Positions 46,227 through 52,770 of a stretch of DNA of 52,770 nucleotides are shown one piece after another (positions within the stretch are counted from its first letter, which is position 1; every line of letters starts with the position of its first letter). The position numbers were made by a program, and so were the translations under genes. The notes under the pieces were generated by a model. The model was not told where the DNA came from. It searched no databases and saw nothing but the letters and a program-made list of their open reading frames with translations. Source of the stretch: Candidatus Arcticimaribacter sp. (GTDB lineage Bacteria > Bacteroidota > Bacteroidia > Flavobacteriales > Flavobacteriaceae); assembly GCA_011526285.1 (NCBI GenBank), contig WTJU01000044.1, forward strand, positions 1 to 52,770, written 5' to 3'.

Positions 46227-47549
46227 ATGAAATTATTTTCCCTTTCTTTCCTGCGCCTATTTTTAGTTGGTCTCTTGTTTTCGAGTTGCATTATCTTCCA
46301 CGAGGAAGTTATAGATGATGAAGACCTAGTAGATGTTACTTACATCTTACCTGTTTATGAGACCACTTCACAACTCGTTCAAAAGGTAAGTGTTGATGCG
46401 CCAAAAGATTATGCAGAAGCAGGAAAGATAGTGACCTATCAGCACTATATATTTATTAATAAACCTCAAGAAGGGATTCATGTAGTAGACAATAGCGATC
46501 CTGCCAACCCGCAGAATCTTCACTTTATTTCCATTCCGGGTTCTTTAGATATGAGTATCATAGACGATCATTTGTACAGTGATATGTATTCTGCATTGGT
46601 GGTCTTTGATATCAGTGAAATTACTTCCCCTGAACTGATTGAAGACTACACAGTTGAAGAGGTATTTTACTACGATCCATACATTACCTTAGACGCATCG
46701 GTTAACTTCGCTGAAATTGGAGAATATACGCGTTATGAAGGCATTGACACTAGTTTAGGAATTGTTACTAGCTGGAGAACAGAGATTAGAAGAGAGCCGC
46801 TTGAAGATCAACAACTGCGCTATCTCACATTAGAAAGTGCTGATGTAGCTGCTACCTCATCTGGAGAAGATTCAGCTTTTGGAGAGGTGTCTACTGCAGG
46901 TTCTATGACCCGTTTTCTTCCTATTGATCGTTTTTTATACACCATCAATTTTAATGAATTGATGTTGTTTTCAATTGCAGACGATTATCGTCCGAGTCGT
47001 TTCGCGCGTCTGGACACTAGCACACAAGCCGAGACCCTTTTTCAACTGAATGATCTTCTCTTTGTTGGATCAACTACAGGGATGTTAATGTATGATGTTT
47101 CACGTCCAGACAACCCAAATTACATTAACAGCATTGAGCACTTCAGAAGTTGCGACCCTGTTGTTGCAGACCTGAGTTATGCCTATGTAACGCTTCGTGG
47201 GGGAACCAATTGCTTTACCGAAACGAACGAATTACAAATTATAGACATTCGAGATCCTCAAAACTTAACTGTGGTTTCACGACAAGTGATGTTTAATCCA
47301 CATGGCTTAGCCATTCATGACGATTTTTTATTGGTCTGTGATGGAAGTGCAGGCATTAAAGTTTTGGATGTTAGTGACCGTGAAAACCCCGAAGTAGTGA
47401 CCACCGAGAGTGTTCCGTTTGCTTATGATATAATTGTAGACTATCCCAGTGCAGTAGTGGTTGGAGAAGGGGTTATTTATCAGTATGATCTAAGCGCTTT
47501 ACCTGCCATAACAAAGACAGCAGAATTAACGCTAAGCACTAAGCAATAG
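46227..47549 (+). CDS. LVIVD-repeat lipoprotein
   Basis: 440 residues. Lipoprotein signal peptide ending LLFSSC (C21). The mature part holds repeated LVIVD-type beta-propeller blades, each with a V-V-D or L-V-F-D-I core followed by DP-x-N-P: IHVVDNSDPANPQNL, ALVVFDISEITSPELI, GMLMYDVSRPDNPNYI, LQIIDIRDPQNLTVV, IKVLDVSDRENPEVV. Such propellers bind partners or ligands on the outer membrane. No enzyme residues. Its 3' end overlaps convergent rimO by 11 bases. Confidence 0.87.
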   Translation: MKLFSLSFLRLFLVGLLFSSCIIFHEEVIDDEDLVDVTYILPVYETTSQLVQKVSVDAPKDYAEAGKIVTYQHYIFINKPQEGIHVVDNSDPANPQNLHFISIPGSLDMSIIDDHLYSDMYSALVVFDISEITSPELIEDYTVEEVFYYDPYITLDASVNFAEIGEYTRYEGIDTSLGIVTSWRTEIRREPLEDQQLRYLTLESADVAATSSGEDSAFGEVSTAGSMTRFLPIDRFLYTINFNELMLFSIADDYRPSRFARLDTSTQAETLFQLNDLLFVGSTTGMLMYDVSRPDNPNYINSIEHFRSCDPVVADLSYAYVTLRGGTNCFTETNELQIIDIRDPQNLTVVSRQVMFNPHGLAIHDDFLLVCDGSAGIKVLDVSDRENPEVVTTESVPFAYDIIVDYPSAVVVGEGVIYQYDLSALPAITKTAELTLSTKQ

Positions 47550-48843
47550 GCTCTGCATACAAATCAAAGTCTGACGCCTCGGTGACTTTAAGATTGACAA
47601 ATTCACCTTGTTTTAAGTAATGCTTTTGGGCGTCAACCAGTACTTCGTTGTCTACGTCTGGAGAATCCATTTCTGTTCTACCAACAAAGTAATTGCCTTC
47701 TTTACGGTCGATGATACAACGATAGGTTTTTCCAACTTTTTCTTGATTAAGTTCCCACGATATTTGTGATTGAATCTCCATAATTTCAGAAGAACGTCGC
47801 TGTTTTTCTTCTTCTGCTACATCGTCTTCCAATTGGTAGGCATGGGTGTTTTCTTCGTGTGAATAGGTAAAACAACCCAGACGTTCAAAACGCATCTCTT
47901 TTACCCATTGTTTAAGTTCTTCAAAATCGGCTTCACTCTCACCTGGGTACCCTACAATCAAACTAGTACGAAGGGTAATTCCGGGAACTGCTGCTCTAAA
48001 TTCGTTTAAAAGAGCTGTTGTTTTTGCTTTTGTGGTTCCGCGGCGCATCGATTTTAAGACACTATCAGAAATATGCTGTAATGGAATGTCTAAATAATTG
48101 CAAATTTTTGGTTCGCGCTTCATTACTTCTAGCACCTCCATAGGAAAACCGGTAGGGAAAGCGTAGTGCAAACGAATCCACTCGATGCCTTCTACTTTCA
48201 CTAAAGCTTCTAGTAATTCTGCTAGGTTGCGTTTTTTGTATAGATCTAAACCGTAATAGGTTAAATCTTGTGCAATTAGAATGAGCTCTTTCACTCCGTC
48301 TTTTGCCAAATTTTCAGCTTGTTTCACCAAGTCTTCAATGGGTGTAGAACGGTGTTTCCCGCGCATTAAAGGAATCGCGCAGAAAGAACATGGGCGATCA
48401 CACCCTTCTGAGATTTTAAAGTAAGCGTAATTCTTAGGAGTAGTTGTCATGCGCTCCCCCAACAATTCGTGTTTATAATCTGCTTCGAGTGCTTTTAGTA
48501 ACTCTGGTAATTGACTGGTACCAAAATATTGATCTACTTGTGGAATTTCAGCCTCAAGATCGGGCTTGTAACGTTCACTCAAGCAACCGGTAACATAGAC
48601 TTTATCTAGCTCTCCTGCTTCTTTTCGCTTAATGTTTTCAAGTATGGTATTGACAGATTCTTCTTTGGCATTGTCAATAAAACCGCAGGTGTTAATTACA
48701 ACTATATTTCCGTCCTCTTCATGTACAACATCTTTACCACTTGCTTTGAGTTGCCCCATTAACACCTCTGAGTCGTAGATGTTTTTAGAGCAACCTAGGG
48801 TGATCACGTTGATTTTATTCTGCTTGGTCGTTTTTGTCCGCAT
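47539..48843 (-). CDS. rimO: Ribosomal protein S12 methylthiotransferase RimO
   Basis: 434 residues. N-terminal UPF0004 domain with three cluster Cys (VITLGCSKNIYDSEV, VINTCGFID, VTGCLSERY), radical-SAM CxxxCxxC in SEGCDRPCSFCAIP, GKHRSTPIEDL, and a C-terminal TRAM domain (VLVDAQKHYLKQGEFVNLKV). It methylthiolates an Asp of ribosomal protein S12. GKHRS and the start KINVITLGCSKN mark RimO over MiaB. It overlaps the upstream hydrolase gene by 29 bases. Confidence 0.95.
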   Translation of the reverse strand: MRTKTTKQNKINVITLGCSKNIYDSEVLMGQLKASGKDVVHEEDGNIVVINTCGFIDNAKEESVNTILENIKRKEAGELDKVYVTGCLSERYKPDLEAEIPQVDQYFGTSQLPELLKALEADYKHELLGERMTTTPKNYAYFKISEGCDRPCSFCAIPLMRGKHRSTPIEDLVKQAENLAKDGVKELILIAQDLTYYGLDLYKKRNLAELLEALVKVEGIEWIRLHYAFPTGFPMEVLEVMKREPKICNYLDIPLQHISDSVLKSMRRGTTKAKTTALLNEFRAAVPGITLRTSLIVGYPGESEADFEELKQWVKEMRFERLGCFTYSHEENTHAYQLEDDVAEEEKQRRSSEIMEIQSQISWELNQEKVGKTYRCIIDRKEGNYFVGRTEMDSPDVDNEVLVDAQKHYLKQGEFVNLKVTEASDFDLYAEPIA

Positions 48844-49828
48844 AATTTAATACGCGCTGGAGAAACTCCAGCGTGGCTTCTTTTACTTCGTGATGATTGT
48901 CGGTTACGAGTGCTGAGGCAATTTCATGTGCACCTGCATTGGGGAAAGCTTGCTCGTGTTTCAGGGCATTAGGTGTTCCAAGGGCTTTAAACATCTCGCG
49001 CATGGCGGCTACTGAAACAACGGGGTCTTGGGCTGTTTCATTTTTGTAATAAAAACCTGAAAACACAGGAACGGTTACTTTATTAAAGGTTGCAGGAACC
49101 ATAGCAGTTTCTAACAACTTTTGCATTTGCACTGGGGCTTCTAAACGATATTTTGTGGTCCAATACTGTTTTTTTGTCTCTGACGGATTGACCATTTGGT
49201 GGTATAGTCCGCCTTCAACCTGACGAATAATTTGTAATCCCCACGGTAAGGTTGCTACAAAATCTAAGGGGTGGTTTATTCGGATATTAGGCGCATATAA
49301 AACCAAAGCCGCTAAATCTGGATGGGAAGCTGCTAGGGCTAAAGCCAATGTGCAACCGGTTGATGTTCCCATTAAGATTACTTTTTTACCGAGTAATTTG
49401 CCTACTGCCAACGCCTCTCTGGCACTGTCTAGGGATTTTTCACCGGTATACTCTAGCAGGCCTTCTGCTGAGTCTAAACCGTGCGCATAAAGTCGCGGAA
49501 GATAAATATTCGCTCCCATGGCTTTTGCAACTTCAAGGTGAACGGGTGAACCGTCTGCAGTACTTCCTGAAAATCCGTGAAGATATACAATAGCATAGTC
49601 TGTTTGCTGCGGAATAGAATCGGCAAAGATTAGCTTGGACTCATTATCGGGTTTTATGTTTGGATAGGCGGCGTTTTGGCTGGCTACCCAATTGGGTAAT
49701 TCGGCTAAGGAAAGGTTTAATTCCGGTACAGGTTTCTCAATAACAGGAGCCTCTACTGTAGGCCCCATAAAGAAAATTACAAGTAATAATAATAGTACGC
49801 CTAAAAAGGCTTTCAAGATTTTTTTCAT
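48815..49828 (-). CDS. Membrane-anchored alpha/beta hydrolase
   Basis: 337 residues from the ATG at 49828; the ORF track start lies inside ftsY. N-terminal membrane anchor (ILKAFLGVLLLLLVIFFMG), then an alpha/beta hydrolase: oxyanion strand YLHGFSGSTAD, nucleophile Ser in MGTSTGCTLAL, a late Asp in ETAQDPVVSV and His near PNAGAHEIAS. Substrate unknown; probably faces the periplasm. Sits 4 bases after ftsY and overlaps rimO by 29 bases, so co-translated. Confidence 0.87.
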   Translation of the reverse strand: MKKILKAFLGVLLLLLVIFFMGPTVEAPVIEKPVPELNLSLAELPNWVASQNAAYPNIKPDNESKLIFADSIPQQTDYAIVYLHGFSGSTADGSPVHLEVAKAMGANIYLPRLYAHGLDSAEGLLEYTGEKSLDSAREALAVGKLLGKKVILMGTSTGCTLALALAASHPDLAALVLYAPNIRINHPLDFVATLPWGLQIIRQVEGGLYHQMVNPSETKKQYWTTKYRLEAPVQMQKLLETAMVPATFNKVTVPVFSGFYYKNETAQDPVVSVAAMREMFKALGTPNALKHEQAFPNAGAHEIASALVTDNHHEVKEATLEFLQRVLNYADKNDQAE

Positions 49829-49832
49829 TGAC

Positions 49833-50783
49833 TTAATTAAAAAATGAATGAACAAAGGCAGCACTATCAAAGATTTTTAGGTCTTCAATGCCTTCACCTA
49901 CGCCAATAAATTTGACTGGAATTTGAAATTGATCAGAGATTCCCATAACAACTCCACCTTTTGCTGTTCCATCTAGTTTGGTAATTGCTAAGGCAGTCAC
50001 CTCTGTCGCTGCGGTAAATTGCTTTGCCTGCTCAAAGGCATTCTGTCCGGTTGAACCGTCTAGCACTAAAAGAACTTCATGGGGTGCGTTGGGTACAATT
50101 TTATCCATTACACGTTTCACTTTAGTCAACTCATTCATGAGATTAACTTTATTGTGTAATCGCCCAGCGGTGTCGATCAGCACCACATCGGCTTGCTGTT
50201 TCACTGCCGACTGTAAGGTGTCGAATGCAACAGAAGCGGGATCGCTTCCCATTTCTTGTTTCACCAAATTAACCTTAGAGCGATCTGCCCAAACTTGTAG
50301 CTGATCAATTGCGCCGGCACGAAACGTATCGGCTGCGCCCAAAACAACTTTCTTTCCCGCTTGGGAAAACTGATGCGAAAGCTTTCCTATGGTGGTTGTT
50401 TTCCCCACGCCATTAACTCCTACTACCATAATGACATGCGGTTGATGCCCATAGTCTTGTGCGAAGTTAAAATCACTTTCTTTTTCTTGTGCTGCTAAAA
50501 TAGCCATGATTTCTTCTTGCAAAATCTGTCGTAAAGCATCTGTCCCCAAATATTTGTCCTTGGCAACACGTGCTTCAATTGCATCAATAATTTTTAAGGT
50601 AGTAGGCACACCTACATCAGCAGTAATAAGTACTTCCTCCAAGTCATCTAGCACAGCTGCATCTACCGAAGAGCGTCCTGCTATAGCAGTGCTAAACTTA
50701 GAGAAAAAGGACTTCTTGGTTGTCTCTAGTCCTTTATTCAATTGAGGGTCTTCTCCTGAAAATAGTTTTCCTAAAATGCTCAT
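49833..50783 (-). CDS. ftsY: Signal recognition particle receptor FtsY
   Basis: 316 residues from the ATG at 50783 (the ORF track uses a TTG four codons earlier). Short N domain (LGKLFSGEDPQLNKGLETT; DLEEVLITADVGVPT), then the NG GTPase: VVGVNGVGKTTTIGKLS (G1), GAADTFRAGAIDQL, IDTAGRLHNK (G3), ITKLDGTAKGG (G4). It docks ribosome-SRP complexes at the inner membrane. It lies just after a strong hairpin terminator that follows rpmB-rpmG-DUF4295, the usual gene order in Bacteroidota. Confidence 0.97.
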   Translation of the reverse strand: MSILGKLFSGEDPQLNKGLETTKKSFFSKFSTAIAGRSSVDAAVLDDLEEVLITADVGVPTTLKIIDAIEARVAKDKYLGTDALRQILQEEIMAILAAQEKESDFNFAQDYGHQPHVIMVVGVNGVGKTTTIGKLSHQFSQAGKKVVLGAADTFRAGAIDQLQVWADRSKVNLVKQEMGSDPASVAFDTLQSAVKQQADVVLIDTAGRLHNKVNLMNELTKVKRVMDKIVPNAPHEVLLVLDGSTGQNAFEQAKQFTAATEVTALAITKLDGTAKGGVVMGISDQFQIPVKFIGVGEGIEDLKIFDSAAFVHSFFN

Positions 50784-50793
50784 GGTCTTGTAC

Positions 50794-50822
50794 AAAAAAA
50801 GCTACTGTAAAAGTAGCTTTTT
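50794..50822 (-). terminator. Hairpin terminator between DUF4295 and ftsY
   Basis: Perfect stem AAAAAGCTACT / AGTAGCTTTTT with a 5-base loop; on the minus strand it ends in a run of seven T. It lies 10 bases before the ftsY ATG, so ftsY transcripts must pass it by read-through or be processed there. Confidence 0.75.
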
Positions 50823-50845
50823 CTAAACAACTAAAAGGTTGTGAA

Positions 50846-50998
50846 TTATTGTTTGCTCAACCAATCATTCGCTTGGTCTGGAGCTGTAATGGTTTCAACG
50901 AAAGAATATGATTTTGAATCACCTTTCTTTACCATTTTAATTACTTTGGTTAAACGCTTTGAACCTGTTTGTAAGGTTGCAACTGATTTCTTTGCCAT
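50846..50998 (-). CDS. DUF4295 small protein
   Basis: Not in the ORF track because of length. 50 residues, basic, starting MAKKSVATLQTGSKRLTKVI and ending ANDWLSKQ. Typical of DUF4295, found only in Bacteroidota directly after rpmG. The start is 2 bases after the rpmG stop. From memory, this family was linked to a Bacteroidota-specific large-subunit ribosomal protein (bL38); I could not verify that here. Confidence 0.85.
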   Translation of the reverse strand: MAKKSVATLQTGSKRLTKVIKMVKKGDSKSYSFVETITAPDQANDWLSKQ

Positions 50999-51000
50999 AA

Positions 51001-51183
51001 CTATTTAATTTCTTTGTGAACAGTCATTTTCTTCAAGATCGGGTTGAATTTTTTAATTTCTAAACGATCAGGAGTATTCTTTTTATTTTTTGTCGTGATA
51101 TAACGAGACGTTCCTGGTTGTCCAGAGGCTTTGTGCTCTGTACACTCTAAAATAACTTGAACGCGGTTTCCTTTTTTTGCCAT
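51001..51183 (-). CDS. rpmG: Ribosomal protein bL33
   Basis: 60 residues ([29 protein letters not shown], ending [10 protein letters not shown]), the bL33 family. Only one Cys, so the zinc-free (C-) form. Between rpmB and the DUF4295 gene with short gaps (10 and 2 bases); ribosomal large-subunit protein near the E site. Confidence 0.96.
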   Translation of the reverse strand: MAKKGNRVQVILECTEHKASGQPGTSRYITTKNKKNTPDRLEIKKFNPILKKMTVHKEIK

Positions 51184-51193
51184 GGTAAATAGT

Positions 51194-51427
51194 TTATAGT
51201 ACGCCTTGGGCCTTAGCTTCTTTTAATACCGCTGAGATCCCTTTACGGTTAATCGTTTTCAAGACAGAAGTAGAAATTTTTAATGTTACCCACTTGTCTT
51301 CTTCTGGAATGTAAAAGCGCTTCTTGATCAAATTTACTTCAAAACGACGCTTGGTTCTGTTCAACGCTTTTGACACGTTGTTCCCAAACTGTGCGCGTTT
51401 TCCACTAATTTCACAAACTCTTGACAT
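51194..51427 (-). CDS. rpmB: Ribosomal protein bL28
   Basis: 77 residues ([22 protein letters not shown], then [15 protein letters not shown] and [20 protein letters not shown]), the bL28 family, with a single Cys, hence the zinc-free form. First gene of rpmB-rpmG-DUF4295, from a two-box promoter, leader about 30 bases and A-rich without a Shine-Dalgarno sequence. Confidence 0.96.
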   Translation of the reverse strand: MSRVCEISGKRAQFGNNVSKALNRTKRRFEVNLIKKRFYIPEEDKWVTLKISTSVLKTINRKGISAVLKEAKAQGVL

Positions 51428-51462
51428 AATTGTAGTTTTTACTGTTCCTTATAAACAGGATG

Positions 51463-51492
51463 CAAATTTAATTTTTTTTATTGAGTTACAAA
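51463..51492 (-). promoter_or_regulatory. Two-box promoter of rpmB-rpmG-DUF4295 (TTTG-N18-TAAATTTG)
   Basis: Minus strand TTTG (51489-51492), an 18-base spacer and exact TAAATTTG (51463-51470), 35 bases before rpmB. The -33 box lies in the loop of a short palindrome GAGTTttgtAACTC (51483-51496), a possible operator. Confidence 0.75.
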
Positions 51493-51555
51493 ACTCTTGC
51501 ACTTAAAAAATTTAGTAGTTTTTTTGATTTAAAATAGCGGCATTCAACAATTTTA

Positions 51556-51563
51556 TATCTTTG
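51556..51563 (+). promoter_or_regulatory. Consensus -7 element TATCTTTG for the HExxH lipoprotein
   Basis: Exact TAnnTTTG 20 bases before the ATG at 51584; divergent from the rpmB promoter. It also overlaps the ORF-track GTG start, supporting the ATG. TTTG at 51523 is too far (29 bases). Confidence 0.55.
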
Positions 51564-51583
51564 TGTTCTTGTTACTATATGCT

Positions 51584-52189
51584 ATGAAAATGAACCGTTT
51601 TTTATCCCCCTTCTTGTATGTTTTAATTGCTAATCTATTGCTATTGAATTGTAGTTCTGAAGAGCCAGATCCTGTTATGGAAGAAGAGGAGGAAGAGGAG
51701 TATGTAATTACAGATCCGTTTTATGCAGACATTGATAACGACACTACGCTTGATGAATATTGGGAGATTTTTCGTCAAGACGCTATGCGATCTGGTAAAA
51801 CTGATCCTGGTTTAGATCGAAATATTTTTGTGTTCTATGGTACTGAACCCGATTTTGCATCTGGTGTAACTGCAGAGCATGCTGGTCGTGCGTACACCAT
51901 TTGTGATGATACTGACATCCGTTTTGAAATCATTCAGTCGTTTTGGGAAGATTTCACCATAGTGCAACGCCTGTATACTTTTTACCACGAAGCTGGTCAT
52001 GCCCGTTACAAGTACCGCCACCCCTGTGAATCAAATGAAATTTGTGGCGTTAACACAGAGGACCTCCCCATTATGTGGCGTTCTATCCCTCCTGGTGATA
52101 CCACCATCGAAGAATTTGTAAAGGATAAGAATAACTTTTTTGCTCGCCGTTGGGAGGGAATTCGTTATTTCAACTGCGGTACGAACTAG
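51584..52189 (+). CDS. Lipoprotein with zinc-metalloprotease-like motif HEAGH-x6-H
   Basis: 201 residues from the ATG at 51584. Lipoprotein signal peptide (LLLLNCSS; C23) followed at once by acidic residues (SSEEPDP then EEEEEEE), like the surface-export signal of Bacteroidota lipoproteins. At 135-146 it has HEAGHARYKYRH, an HExxH zinc site with a further His at +11; flavobacterial lipoproteins with HELGH-x6-H follow the same pattern. Four later Cys (C148, C154, C198 and others) could form disulfides. Function unproven; likely outer-membrane anchored and surface-exposed. Confidence 0.8.
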   Translation: MKMNRFLSPFLYVLIANLLLLNCSSEEPDPVMEEEEEEEYVITDPFYADIDNDTTLDEYWEIFRQDAMRSGKTDPGLDRNIFVFYGTEPDFASGVTAEHAGRAYTICDDTDIRFEIIQSFWEDFTIVQRLYTFYHEAGHARYKYRHPCESNEICGVNTEDLPIMWRSIPPGDTTIEEFVKDKNNFFARRWEGIRYFNCGTN

Positions 52190-52194
52190 ATGCA

Positions 52195-52710
52195 ATGCAC
52201 GTTTCAATTGAAAAAAGTTCACCCGCTGACATAGCAAGTATTTTTGAACTTTATAATGCGGCTGCAAATTTTCAACGATCAAAAAAAACAGTGGTTGTTT
52301 GGCCAGAATTTGAGGTTGCTTTAGTTAAGCATGAAATTGCAGAAGGTCGACAGTTTAAACTTTGCATTGGAGGTGAGTTAGCTTGTGTGTGGGCAGTTGC
52401 CTTTAGTGATCCCCAAATATGGGAAGAACGCGATAAAGACCCTTCAATTTACATCCATCGAATTGCTACTGCTCCCCGTTTTAGAGGGTTACGCTTAGTA
52501 AAACAAATTGTTGATTGGGCAAAAGAATATGCCAAAGCCAACATGAAAAAGTTTGTTCGCCTAGACACTTTGGGAGAAAACACCCGCTTGATTAACTACT
52601 ACCAAGAAATGGGTTTTTCTTTTTTGGGAATGTTTACTTTAAATGACACAAAAGGTCTGCCTCCTCATTACCATCAAGCACCCGCCTGTTTGTTTGAAAT
52701 TAAATTATAA
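52195..52710 (+). CDS. GNAT-family N-acetyltransferase
   Basis: 171 residues from the ATG at 52195, 5 bases after the lipoprotein stop; the ORF track start lies inside that gene. GNAT features: N-terminal IEKSSPADIASIFELYNAA, central strand IYIHRIATAPRFRGLRLVKQIVDWA (acetyl-CoA loop RGxxxxxx), and the C-terminal VRLDTLGENTRLINYYQEMGF. Substrate unknown. Probably co-transcribed with the lipoprotein. Confidence 0.87.
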   Translation: MHVSIEKSSPADIASIFELYNAAANFQRSKKTVVVWPEFEVALVKHEIAEGRQFKLCIGGELACVWAVAFSDPQIWEERDKDPSIYIHRIATAPRFRGLRLVKQIVDWAKEYAKANMKKFVRLDTLGENTRLINYYQEMGFSFLGMFTLNDTKGLPPHYHQAPACLFEIKL

Positions 52711-52748
52711 TATGGTTTGAATTTTGTACCTTGGTTAAAACTCAAATC

Positions 52749-52770
52749 ATGAAAAACCTCACTCCTATTT
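52749..52770 (+). CDS. Start of a gene cut by the window end
   Basis: ATG at 52749 opens MKNLTPI and the frame stays open to the edge. A near -7 sequence (TACCTTGG) lies 14 bases upstream. Only seven codons are visible, so no product can be named. Confidence 0.4.

Overview
The window looks like a chromosomal segment of a marine-type Flavobacteriaceae (Bacteroidota). Three things point there. Many products belong to Bacteroidota-type families (DUF5606, DUF4295, OstA-like LptA protein, large-domain YidC, BshC, LVIVD lipoprotein, DUF349 and TPR proteins). Genes lack Shine-Dalgarno sequences. At least a dozen starts are preceded by the Bacteroidota -7 promoter element TAnnTTTG. By eye the DNA is moderately AT-rich and very compact; no gene-free stretch exceeds 300 bases. 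No rRNA, tRNA, CRISPR array, transposase or prophage gene was recognised.

Layout. 1-2720: two secreted amidohydrolases (the first cut by the window edge, the second lacking metal ligands). 2725-10324: TrmH-type rRNA methyltransferase, bifunctional RelA/SpoT, Fur-family regulator, PurA, OstA-like LPS transport protein and a class III aminotransferase. 10405-16399: TPR protein, two tandem DUF368 (PopT-like undecaprenyl-phosphate translocase) genes, AroE and a DUF349 protein. 16443-18659 (minus): ruvX-def-DUF5606-mazG operon. 18751-23083: dapD, Sua5/TsaC, CCA-adding enzyme, heme A synthase and a pRiA4b ORF-3-like protein. 23080-24150 (minus): an unannotated protein with kinase-like signatures, divergent from uvrB.

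26230-27697 is the only stretch that looks accessory: an AT-rich coiled-coil/two-TM gene whose nine Arg codons are all AGA/AGG, a 44-codon ORF before it and a long inverted repeat directly after its stop. Then come a CarboxypepD_reg-like exported protein, an S10-type carboxypeptidase, a small heat-shock protein, sucC, lysA, mnmA, pyrG-yidC, guaA with a LysM/periplasmic-binding protein, bshC, an M14 carboxypeptidase, an LVIVD lipoprotein, and rimO-hydrolase-ftsY behind the rpmB-rpmG-DUF4295 operon. The window ends with a HExxH lipoprotein, a GNAT acetyltransferase and a cut gene.

Together the genes are mostly housekeeping: nucleotide synthesis (purA, guaA, pyrG) beside the ppGpp enzyme, diaminopimelate/lysine synthesis (dapD, lysA), undecaprenyl phosphate recycling and envelope biogenesis (DUF368 pair, OstA-like, YidC, FtsY, LysM protein), tRNA/rRNA/ribosome modification (trmH, tsaC, cca, mnmA, rimO), and redox/stress functions (bshC, hsp20, uvrB). 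No clear undescribed multigene system was found. The best leads are the kinase-like protein at 23080-24150, the foreign-looking gene at 26488-27552, and a set of promoters that sit 2-4 bases before start codons and imply leaderless mRNAs.
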